6,102 nucleotides of DNA from an uncultured Eubacteriales bacterium (GTDB lineage Bacteria; Bacillota; Clostridia; Lachnospirales; Lachnospiraceae), in the NCBI GenBank assembly GCA_900557175.1, contig USSL01000117.1, forward strand, positions 1 to 6,102, written 5' to 3'. Each line of letters starts with the position of its first letter. The stretch's first letter is position 1. The translations under genes were made by a program, and so were the position numbers. Shown piece by piece: positions 1 through 5,283 of this stretch. The notes below the pieces were generated by a model. That model was not told the DNA's origin and made no database searches. It was given only the letters and a program-made list of their open reading frames with translations.

Positions 1-147
1 AATGTCATGGCTGTTCAGAAAACAGCGACAAACTATGGTATCATGTATGCCGGTCTTGTTATCGTTATGCTGCCGACATTGATTTTGTATATTCTTGTAC
101 AGAAGCAGCTGACACAGGGTATGACAGCCGGCGGTCTGAAGGGTTAA
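1..147 (+). CDS. Carbohydrate ABC transporter permease, MalG type (3' end only)
   Basis: Only the last 48 codons are present; the gene begins before the window. The frame reads from base 1 to a TAA at 145-147. What is visible is a hydrophobic helix (roughly residues 14-34 of the fragment, YGIMYAGLVIVMLPTLILY) followed by VQKQLTQGMTAGGLKG. A final transmembrane helix, then an F/VQ-K-x-hydrophobic segment and a closing T-A-G-x-x-K-G, is the typical C-terminus of the inner-membrane permease subunits of CUT1-type sugar importers (MalG, UgpE, LacG relatives). By family knowledge the protein would form half of the translocation channel with a MalF-like partner, whose gene should lie just upstream with the sugar-binding protein. 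The substrate cannot be inferred from this fragment. The gene is followed at once by the small membrane protein at 160, whose ribosome site overlaps this stop codon. Confidence 0.85.
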   Translation, partial: NVMAVQKTATNYGIMYAGLVIVMLPTLILYILVQKQLTQGMTAGGLKG

Positions 148-159
148 GGAGGAAAGCAT

Positions 160-327
160 ATGAACAGTGCAGTAAGAAATATTATTATGGCGGTTGTATT
201 TGTTGTATGTCTTGCCCTCGTTATTATCGGACAGAAAAATATTAGTGGTACAGGGCTTGCGATGCAGCTTGTCGGCCTTGTCGGCCTTTTGACAGAGCTG
301 TTTATCTACAACCATAGATATAAATAA
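160..327 (+). CDS. Small two-helix membrane protein, DUF6903-like
   Basis: This is a 55-residue protein preceded by a strong AAGGAGG at 146-152, 7 bases from the ATG and overlapping the stop of the sugar permease, so the two are surely co-transcribed. Residues about 8-23 (IIMAVVFVVCLALVII) and 32-50 (GLAMQLVGLVGLLTELFIY) are two hydrophobic stretches long enough to span the membrane. They are joined by a short polar turn, GQKNISG, and the protein ends in the basic tail NHRYK. The CLALVIIGQKNI core and the position directly behind a sugar-ABC permease match my memory of the DUF6903 family in Lachnospiraceae. That assignment is from recall and was not searched. No function is known to me. By position it could be an accessory or stabilising subunit of the sugar importer, but this is only inference. 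An intrinsic terminator follows. Confidence 0.72.
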   Translation: MNSAVRNIIMAVVFVVCLALVIIGQKNISGTGLAMQLVGLVGLLTELFIYNHRYK

Positions 328-356
328 ACGCACAGATGTGCATAGTGAAACTTTCG

Positions 357-385
357 GGCTCCCCGCAAATGCGGGGGGCCTTTTT
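357..385 (+). terminator. Intrinsic terminator of the sugar-transport operon
   Basis: A 10-bp GC-rich stem, GGCTCCCCGC (357-366) with GCGGGGGGCC (371-380), containing one G·T pair, closes an AAAT loop and is followed directly by TTTTT (381-385). It lies 29 bases after the stop of the small membrane protein and ends the upstream transcription unit. Confidence 0.93.
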
Positions 386-431
386 GCATTACAGAAAACA
401 GTGCTGCTTTTATACAATTTTATATTGTTGT

Positions 432-608
432 GCGGCAGGATAGCAAAATGCTTTTTGGTGACACGCTGACGTTTCCTATTCGAGCCGCGCGCTTATTGTC
501 GGCAGCCGCGCAAATGCTTCGCTGCAGCGCTTTGTGCCGACGCTAGCGCAACTCTCATTACGGAAACTCTGCTATTGTCACTGCAAAAGCATTTTGCTAT
601 CCTGCCGC
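432..608 (+). repeat. Long hairpin element, copy A
   Basis: This is a 177-nt imperfect palindrome. The outer arms are perfectly complementary over 24 bp (432-455 with 585-608; GCGGCAGGATAG pairs with CTATCCTGCCGC). Further nested pairings follow in order: 458-463 with 576-581 (GTGACA/TGTCAC), 471-476 with 562-567 (GTTTCC/GGAAAC), 489-493 with 545-549 (GCGCT/AGCGC), 498-504 with 535-541 (GTCGGCA/TGCCGAC) and 508-511 with 527-530 (GCGC/GCGC), closing a 15-nt loop. It has no open frame worth calling and no T-tract, so it is not a simple terminator. Its length, pairing positions and short conserved blocks recur in copy B on the opposite strand. The orientation given here is a convention: reading + from TTTTTGGTGACACGCTG at 452-468. 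No clear target-site duplication is visible at the ends. It could be a structured RNA, a foldback mobile element or a DNA-level hairpin; I cannot tell which. Confidence 0.85.
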
Positions 609-702
609 TAGTTATGAAATTGATATGAGTACATACTATTCTGTATGCAATAAGCCGAGAGCGTACATAGAGTTGCAGAAGCAGTCTGTCTTTTGCGATT
701 CG

Positions 703-878
703 GCGGCGAAGGCTGTCACAATCTTGCAGTGACGATAGCGTGCGTTTGCGTTGCGAGGACTGCACTAATGACACCACCGAGCGCGTATGCTTTATATTTG
801 CGCGAATGGTGTCGATCAATGTGCGGGACGAGCAGAAAACGCAGCGTGTCACCAAAAATTCGTGGCAGCCTTCGCCGC
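703..878 (-). repeat. Long hairpin element, copy B (inverted relative to A)
   Basis: This is a 176-nt imperfect palindrome with outer arms 703-715 and 866-878 (GCGGCGAAGGCTG/CAGCCTTCGCCGC), extending as imperfect pairing to about 721/860. The inner pairings are 729-733 with 848-852 (GTGAC/GTCAC), 741-747 with 837-843 (TGCGTTT/AAACGCA), 762-765 with 821-824 (GCAC/GTGC), 770-776 with 807-813 (GACACCA/TGGTGTC) and 781-784 with 800-803 (GCGC/GCGC), again around a 15-nt loop (785-799). Read on the minus strand it aligns with copy A almost without gaps. It shares TTTTTGGTGACACGCTG (here 858 down to 842), the apical CGCGCAAAT, and GCTATCGTCACTGCAA (739 down to 724), which is 15 of 16 identical. The arm sequences differ from A but remain paired. 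It ends 32 bases before the first putative PhoP hexamer of pstS. Confidence 0.83.
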
Positions 879-910
879 TGGGATTGGATAATGCAGAATG
901 CTTCTTATAG

Positions 911-969
911 TTTACATTGCAAAATCCGATTTACAATCATTTAACATTGCCGCCCTTTTGGTTTTTACA
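911..969 (+). promoter_or_regulatory. Putative PhoP/PhoB-binding box upstream of pstS
   Basis: Hexamers of the form TTTACA/TTAACA occur at 911-916, 930-935, 941-946 and 964-969. The pair at 930 and 941 is separated by exactly 5 bases (11-base period). That is the arrangement described for PhoP boxes in Bacillus subtilis: TT(A/T/C)ACA direct repeats about 5 bases apart. The location ahead of pstS, with a PhoB/PhoP-type regulator encoded in the same operon, supports phosphate-starvation control. The outer two hexamers are not in strict phase and may be chance matches in AT-rich DNA. Confidence 0.62.
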
Positions 970-984
970 AACGGATGATAACAT
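956..984 (+). promoter_or_regulatory. Candidate pstS promoter with extended -10
   Basis: TGATAACAT at 976-984 can be read as an extended -10 (TGn plus TAACAT, 4 of 6 to TATAAT). A 17-base spacer separates it from a poor -35 (TTTTGG, 956-961). A weak -35 is usual for promoters that need an activator such as PhoP. The choice is tentative; other AT-rich hexamers nearby could serve. Confidence 0.33.
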
Positions 985-1034
985 GATACACGTAATAAGA
1001 AATTGATTGAGAGAAAAAAAGGAGAAATAAGACA

Positions 1035-1973
1035 ATGAAAAAAGCAGCAGCAATTGTTTTAACAGCAGCAATGGCAGCCATGATGTTCGCAGGATGCGGC
1101 AGCAGCAGTACAGAGACAAAGAGTGATACAAATTCAGAGGTAAATACACAGGCAGGAACAGAAGCGTCTTCTGACGCAGATACACAGGAAAGTCTTACAG
1201 GTTCAATTACAGCAGCAGGTTCCTCTGCATTGAAGCCGCTTGTCGATGATGCGGCCGATGTATTTCTTGAAAAATATCCGGATGTATTGATTACAATTGA
1301 TGCAGGCGGTTCAGGCGAAGGCTTAAAGCAGGTATCTGAGGGTACAGTAACGATTGGTAATTCAGATGTTGAAGCTTCTGAAAAGCTTGATGAGACACAG
1401 GCGGCAGAGCTTGTAGACCATAAGGTATGCGTTGTGACAATGGCGCCGATTGTAAATCCTGATGTGACAGATGCCGGTGTGACAAGCCTTACAAAACAGC
1501 AGCTCATTGATATTTTTACAGGTAAGACAACAAACTGGAAAGAGGTTGGCGGTCCGGATGAAGAAATCGTGTTAGTGACACGCCCGACATCTTCGGGAAC
1601 AAGAGCGACATTCCAGAAATATGCTTTAGACGGACAGGAAGAAGCTTCAAACGCTTCAATGGAAACAGATGATTCCGGCGTACTTTTACAGAATGTCAAA
1701 GATACAAAGGGGGCGATTGGTTATGTAGCACTTTCTTATCTGACAGGTGATGCAGGTGTTTCAACACTGGCAATCGACGGTATAGAGCCGACACTTGAAA
1801 ATACATACAATGGCACATATCCTGTATGGACATATGAGCATATGTACACAAAGGGTGAGCCGGATGAAGTGACAGGCGCTTTCCTTAATTACATTATGTC
1901 TGACGAGTACGGTGCACAGATGGAAAGCCTCGGTTACGGTGTTTCCTCAAAAATGACAGTGACTGAGCACTGA
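1035..1973 (+). CDS. pstS: Phosphate-binding lipoprotein PstS
   Basis: This is the extracytoplasmic phosphate receptor of the Pst ABC importer, 312 residues long. Residues 1-20 form a lipoprotein signal (KK, then a hydrophobic stretch) ending in the lipobox-like FAG-C with Cys21 as the expected lipidation site. A Ser/Thr/Asp-rich linker runs to about 53. The mature domain carries the family motifs: AGSSALKPL (61-69) and GGSGEGLK (91-98) near the phosphate pocket, IGNSDVEASE (107-116), IFTGKTTNWKEVGG (160-173), RPTSSGTRATF (183-193) and GAIGYVALSYL (226-236). Length is normal for the family. The start has AGGAG at 1020-1024, 10 bases upstream. It is the first gene of the operon and follows a putative PhoP box. 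A hairpin with a T-tract directly after the gene likely limits read-through, matching the known need for more PstS than membrane subunits. Confidence 0.96.
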   Translation: MKKAAAIVLTAAMAAMMFAGCGSSSTETKSDTNSEVNTQAGTEASSDADTQESLTGSITAAGSSALKPLVDDAADVFLEKYPDVLITIDAGGSGEGLKQVSEGTVTIGNSDVEASEKLDETQAAELVDHKVCVVTMAPIVNPDVTDAGVTSLTKQQLIDIFTGKTTNWKEVGGPDEEIVLVTRPTSSGTRATFQKYALDGQEEASNASMETDDSGVLLQNVKDTKGAIGYVALSYLTGDAGVSTLAIDGIEPTLENTYNGTYPVWTYEHMYTKGEPDEVTGAFLNYIMSDEYGAQMESLGYGVSSKMTVTEH

Positions 1974-1990
1974 TAAAAATCCGGTAAAAG

Positions 1991-2027
1991 GGCGGGCTCA
2001 TGAAATTCATTGAACCTGCCTTTTTTT
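1991..2027 (+). terminator. Intercistronic terminator/attenuator between pstS and pstC
   Basis: GGCGGG (1991-1996) pairs with CCTGCC (2015-2020, one G·T), and TCA/TGA (1998-2000 with 2011-2013) and TGA/TCA (2001-2003 with 2007-2009) extend the stem. Seven T residues follow (2021-2027). It lies 17 bases after the pstS stop and ahead of the pstC ribosome site. Since the downstream genes have no evident promoter of their own, partial read-through is the likely behaviour. Confidence 0.75.
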
Positions 2028-2034
2028 GCGCTTT

Positions 2035-2041
2035 AAGGAGG
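2035..2041 (+). promoter_or_regulatory. Ribosome binding site that fixes the pstC start
   Basis: AAGGAGG is a full anti-Shine-Dalgarno match, 9 bases before the ATG at 2051. The upstream in-frame ATG at 2000 sits inside the terminator hairpin and has no such site, so 2051 is the supported start. Confidence 0.88.
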
Positions 2042-2050
2042 CTTAAGACG

Positions 2051-2968
2051 ATGAAAAAGGTTAAAGGAATGTTTGGAAAGGAGTATGGCTTCAGGGCGCT
2101 TGCGACAGCCTGCGGTATATTTGTCATCGCACTGACGATTATTATCGGCGCTTTTCTTGTCTATAAAGGTTCTGATACATTCTTAAAATTCGGACATACA
2201 TTATGGGAATTTTTAGGCTCTGCCGAGTGGAATCCGGCAGATAATGCCGATGGCGGCGGTGCAGCAGGCGCTCTGATTTTTATTTCGGGCTCACTGGCAG
2301 TGTGCGGACTTGCACTTGCGATTGCGACGCCGTTCGCACTTGGTTCGGCAATTTTTATGACAGAGATATCAAAAAAATTCGGCGAACGTTTTTATAAGCC
2401 TGTTGTTGAAATTTTTGCGGGTATTCCGTCGGTTGTTTACGGCTGGGTTGGCCTGACGGTGCTTATTCCTTTTATAAAAACAGTATTTGACAGGCAGGTC
2501 GGACATTCGGTGCTTGCGGCAGGTATTGTGCTTGCAGTGATGATTTTTCCGACAATTACAACGGTTTCGGCTGATGCGATCCGTTCGGTATCGGAAGATT
2601 ATAAAAGGGCAGCCTATGGTCTTGGTTCGACAAGATGGCAGACAATTTATAAAGTTGTAATCCCGGCGGCAGGGCCTGGTATTATTTCGGGTATTATCCT
2701 TGGGCTTGCAAGAGCCTTTGGCGAAGCGCTTGCCGTTGCAATGGTCATTGGACAGACAACCGCAATGCCTTCGGGAATTTTTTCACAGACAAAGACATTG
2801 ACGACAGAGATTGCGGCTCAGATGGGCAATGCCATGGAGGACGGCGAGATGAAGTCGGCGCTTTGGACAATGGCAGTGCTGCTGTTTATCATTTCACTTG
2901 TGTTTATTTCATTAATTCATTATTTTTCAAATAAAAAAGCCGGAGAGAAGGGAGGCAGTGAAAAATGA
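2051..2968 (+). CDS. pstC: Phosphate ABC transporter permease PstC
   Basis: This is one of two membrane subunits forming the phosphate channel, 305 residues from the ATG at 2051. The N-terminus is basic (KK.K), then comes a first membrane helix (about 16-38), a polar segment with WNPADNADGGGAAG, and several further helices. The segment IFAGIPSVVYGWVGL (122-136) is typical of Pst permeases. The cytoplasmic EAA-type loop that docks on the ATPase is ADAIRSV, then YKRAAYGLGSTRWQTIYKVV (184-203), followed by IPAAGPGII and ARAFGEALA (221-229). The frame could be extended 17 codons to ATG 2000, but that part (MKFIEPAFF...) is just the translated attenuator and is unlikely to be made. The stop overlaps the start of pstA as ATGA. 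Length and helix pattern fit the family. Confidence 0.95.
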   Translation: MKKVKGMFGKEYGFRALATACGIFVIALTIIIGAFLVYKGSDTFLKFGHTLWEFLGSAEWNPADNADGGGAAGALIFISGSLAVCGLALAIATPFALGSAIFMTEISKKFGERFYKPVVEIFAGIPSVVYGWVGLTVLIPFIKTVFDRQVGHSVLAAGIVLAVMIFPTITTVSADAIRSVSEDYKRAAYGLGSTRWQTIYKVVIPAAGPGIISGIILGLARAFGEALAVAMVIGQTTAMPSGIFSQTKTLTTEIAAQMGNAMEDGEMKSALWTMAVLLFIISLVFISLIHYFSNKKAGEKGGSEK

Positions 2969-3843
2969 ATCAGAGAATCAGACGGGCGAGAAATATTGAT
3001 AAAGTCATGACCGTGATTTTTTATGCCATTGCCGTATTCTTTTTCGTTCTTTTAGCCGCCTTTGCAGGCAAGGTCATTATCGGCGGCTTTGCCGGCGCAA
3101 CACCGGAAATGTTTGCGTTTGCACGAAAGGGAAGTATCGGAAACCAGTTGTTTAATACAATTTATCTTGTTTTTATTTCTCTTGTTGTTTCTGCGCCGAT
3201 TGGTATTTTTGCAGGTATTTATCTTGCAATGTACGCAAAACAGGGCTTTATGACGAAGTTCCTGCGCATATGCATTGAGACGCTTTCGTCACTGCCGTCG
3301 ATTGTTGTCGGCCTGTTCGGTTATCTTGTCTTTCTTGTCATGATGGGGTTGGGCAAAAGCCTTTTGGCAGGCGCTTTGTCTGTGTCAATTCTGACACTTC
3401 CGTTAATTACGACAACGACAGAGGACGCCATTAAAGGACTTCCGGCAGGTTATACGCAGGCGAGCTTAGGGCTTGGCGCGACAAAGTGGCAGACAATTTT
3501 TCATGTACTGCTTCCGGCATGCGTACCGAGAATTATGACCGGTATTATTCTGGCAGCCGGCAGAGGCTTCGGCGAGGCTGCGGTACTTTTGTATACGACA
3601 GGCTCAGGTTCAAGCCTGCGTTGGGGCAACTGGGATTTATCATCGCCGACATGTCCGCTGAATATTTTCAGGCCGGCGGAGACGCTGTCCATTCAGATAT
3701 GGAATCTGCAGACAAACGGACAGGACAGAGCGCTGGCAAATTTAGCGTCCGCTGTATTAATGCTTTTAGTATTGGCATTTAGTATCGGTGCAAATGTATG
3801 GAGCCGGCGACTTGCAAAGAAAACTGCAGGTGATGAAAAATAG
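2965..3843 (+). CDS. pstA: Phosphate ABC transporter permease PstA
   Basis: This is the second channel subunit of the phosphate importer, 292 residues, partner of PstC. Helix 1 spans about residues 14-40. The core includes ETLSSLPSIVVGLFGYLVF (105-123), LPLITTTTEDAIKGLP (145-160) and the EAA loop YTQASLGLGATKWQTIFHVL (163-182) with PACVPRIMTGI, then GRGFGEAAVLLYTTG (199-213). The outward loop with RPAETLSIQIW (236-246) is a recognisable PstA feature. A last helix spans about 259-278, and the C-terminus is basic. Start: GGAGG at 2951-2955, 9 bases upstream, and an ATGA overlap with pstC, so translation is probably coupled, which suits two subunits needed in equal amounts. The stop is TAG at 3841. 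No oddities are seen. Confidence 0.95.
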   Translation: MNQRIRRARNIDKVMTVIFYAIAVFFFVLLAAFAGKVIIGGFAGATPEMFAFARKGSIGNQLFNTIYLVFISLVVSAPIGIFAGIYLAMYAKQGFMTKFLRICIETLSSLPSIVVGLFGYLVFLVMMGLGKSLLAGALSVSILTLPLITTTTEDAIKGLPAGYTQASLGLGATKWQTIFHVLLPACVPRIMTGIILAAGRGFGEAAVLLYTTGSGSSLRWGNWDLSSPTCPLNIFRPAETLSIQIWNLQTNGQDRALANLASAVLMLLVLAFSIGANVWSRRLAKKTAGDEK

Positions 3844-3869
3844 ACCGGCAGATGTAAAGGAGAAAAATT

Positions 3870-4628
3870 ATGAGCAAAAAGGCAAAATTTTGCGTTGAAA
3901 ATCTGAATTTACATTACGGAGATTTTCATGCCTTAAAAAATATTAATATGAATATTGAAAAAAATGAGATTACAGCATTCATCGGTCCGTCCGGCTGCGG
4001 TAAATCCACATTTTTAAAGACAATCAACCGTATGAATGATTTGGTTGAAAATGTAAAAATTGACGGCAGGATTCTTATGGATGGCGCGGATATTTATAAG
4101 GATATGGATGCGATTTCCTTAAGACATGAAGTTGGCATGGTATTTCAGCAGCCAAATCCGTTTCCGAAAAGCGTTTATGACAATGTCGCTTACGGACCTA
4201 GAATTTTTGGTATTAAAAAGAAAGCCCAGCTTGATGAAATCGTTGAGCGCAGCTTAAAGCAGGCGGCGATATGGGACGAACTTAAGGACAGGCTGCATAA
4301 GAGTGCCCTCGGTTTATCCGGCGGACAGCAGCAGCGTCTGTGCATTGCGCGTACATTGGCTGTACAGCCTAAGGTGATTTTAATGGATGAGCCGACGTCG
4401 GCCTTAGATCCAATCTCAACATCAAAAATCGAGGATCTGGCGCTTGAACTTAAAAAAGATTATACAATTATTATGGTGACGCACAATATGCAGCAGGCAG
4501 CCCGTATTTCAGATAAAACGGCCTTTTTCCTTTTAGGTGAAGTTGTGGAGTATGGCGATACAGACGGCATTTTCTCAATGCCTAAGGATAAGCGGACAGA
4601 AGACTATATTTCAGGAAGGTTTGGTTGA
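3870..4628 (+). CDS. pstB: Phosphate import ATP-binding protein PstB
   Basis: This is the cytoplasmic ATPase that powers phosphate import through PstC/PstA, 252 residues, the usual length for PstB. All nucleotide-binding elements are present: Walker [10 protein letters not shown] (39-47), Q-loop FQQPNPFP (92-99), ABC signature LSGGQQQR (149-156), Walker B VILMDEP (169-175) with Glu174 as the expected catalytic base, D-loop SALD (177-180) and switch His205 in VTHNMQQA. The NRMNDL segment after Walker A (53-58), the PNPFP of the Q-loop and a GRFG C-terminus are typical of PstB among ABC ATPases. AAAGGAG at 3856-3862 sets the start. A 26-base gap separates it from pstA, and only one base lies between its stop and the phoU start. 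Confidence 0.97.
   Translation: MSKKAKFCVENLNLHYGDFHALKNINMNIEKNEITAFIGPSGCGKSTFLKTINRMNDLVENVKIDGRILMDGADIYKDMDAISLRHEVGMVFQQPNPFPKSVYDNVAYGPRIFGIKKKAQLDEIVERSLKQAAIWDELKDRLHKSALGLSGGQQQRLCIARTLAVQPKVILMDEPTSALDPISTSKIEDLALELKKDYTIIMVTHNMQQAARISDKTAFFLLGEVVEYGDTDGIFSMPKDKRTEDYISGRFG
4613..4619 (+). promoter_or_regulatory. Ribosome binding site that fixes the phoU start
   Basis: AGGAAGG lies inside the last codons of pstB, 10 bases before the ATG at 4630. An in-frame ATG at 4537 lies deep within pstB, lacks a site and would add 31 residues unlike any PhoU N-terminus. Confidence 0.75.
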
Positions 4629-4629
4629 T

Positions 4630-5283
4630 ATGAGAGAATTATTTCAGAAACAGCTTGAGGCGCTCCATGTGATGCTCATTGAAATGGGTGCCCTCTGTGA
4701 ACAGGTGATCGAGCGCACATACAAAGTTATTTTGAGTGAAGACAAACAGGCGGCAGCCGAAATTATTGAGAAGGATTCTGTGATTGATTTAAAGGAAAGA
4801 GAGATTGAATCAAGCTGCCTGAAGCTTCTTTTACACCAGCAGCCGGTAGCAAGTGATTTAAGACAGGTATCGGCGGCGCTGAAGATGATTACAGATATGG
4901 AAAGAATCGGCGACCAGGCAGCCGATATTGCCGATATTGTAAAAACGTCAAAAAATCTTAAGACAGCGGCAGCGGCAACAAAGCTTGGCGATATGGCAAA
5001 GGCAACGATGCGGATGGTGACAGAAAGTATTGATTCTTTTGTTAAGCAGGATTTGGAGATTGCAAGAAAGGTGATTAATGATGATGATTTCGTAGATGCG
5101 CTTTTTCTTGAAATTAAGCACCAGCTGGCGGCAGAAATGGCGGATGATGCACAAAACAGGGAAAGAACGCTTGACATTCTTATGATTGCGAAATATTATG
5201 AAAGAATCGGCGACCATGCAACGAATATTGCAGAATGGGTTGAGTTTGCCATTACAGGAGAACATAGAAAAGAGGCTGAGTAA
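4630..5283 (+). CDS. phoU: Phosphate signalling regulator PhoU
   Basis: This is a cytoplasmic, all-helical regulator, 217 residues, that by family knowledge conveys the state of the Pst transporter to the PhoR-type kinase and restrains the Pho response when phosphate is plentiful. The sequence begins MRELFQKQLEALH, a normal PhoU opening, and contains two helical-bundle repeats. Each ends in the metal-binding type motif: DMERIGDQAADIAD (89-102) and YYERIGDHATNIAE (189-202). LLLHQQPVASDLRQV (66-80) is also characteristic. The start at 4630 is chosen because of AGGAAGG at 4613-4619 and family alignment; the longer frame beginning at 4537 is inside pstB. Its TAA overlaps the ATG of the response regulator by one base (TAATG), implying coupled translation and a direct functional link with the two-component pair that follows. 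Confidence 0.95.
   Translation: MRELFQKQLEALHVMLIEMGALCEQVIERTYKVILSEDKQAAAEIIEKDSVIDLKEREIESSCLKLLLHQQPVASDLRQVSAALKMITDMERIGDQAADIADIVKTSKNLKTAAAATKLGDMAKATMRMVTESIDSFVKQDLEIARKVINDDDFVDALFLEIKHQLAAEMADDAQNRERTLDILMIAKYYERIGDHATNIAEWVEFAITGEHRKEAE

Larger units (their letters stand above)
386..1034. other. Long intergenic region without a convincing gene
   Basis: No open frame here has a ribosome site together with protein-like composition. The open frames in this stretch run straight through the palindromes. The region holds two related long hairpin elements (432-608 and 703-878), a spacer (609-702) in which I see only a weak CATAC/GTATG hairpin (632-647), a short ACAAT/ATTGT hairpin (414-428), and the putative PhoP box and promoter of pstS from 911 onward. 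Confidence 0.8.

Noticed and set aside
432..608. Element A as an intrinsic terminator or a CRISPR repeat
   Set aside because: There is no T-tract after the long stem and the upstream operon already has a terminator at 357-385. There are only two copies, inverted and long, so it is not a CRISPR array.
493..855. 120-codon open frame on the minus strand across both hairpin elements
   Set aside because: It passes through element A, the spacer and element B, has no ribosome site and a composition rich in Ser/Arg/Cys. The pairing pattern explains the sequence better than a protein.
432..878. Reading both elements as terminal inverted repeats of a single insertion sequence
   Set aside because: Each palindrome is complete in itself, and the 94-base interior has no room for a transposase. 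The outer arms of A and B do not match each other beyond GCGGC.
693..944. 83-codon open frame on the plus strand over element B
   Set aside because: It lacks a ribosome site, overlaps a palindrome and the putative PhoP box, and resembles no protein I know.
328..1034. Riboswitch, tRNA or known small RNA in the intergenic region
   Set aside because: I looked for conserved tRNA and common riboswitch core motifs by eye and found none; the hairpin elements do not resemble any class I can recall.
965..1699. 244-codon minus-strand frame antisense to pstS
   Set aside because: It is the mirror of a well-supported pstS gene; Ser/Val/Ala-rich composition reflects pstS codon use, and no ribosome site is seen.
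4644..5177. 177-codon minus-strand frame antisense to phoU
   Set aside because: It is the shadow of phoU, whose two metal-motif repeats are unmistakable on the plus strand.
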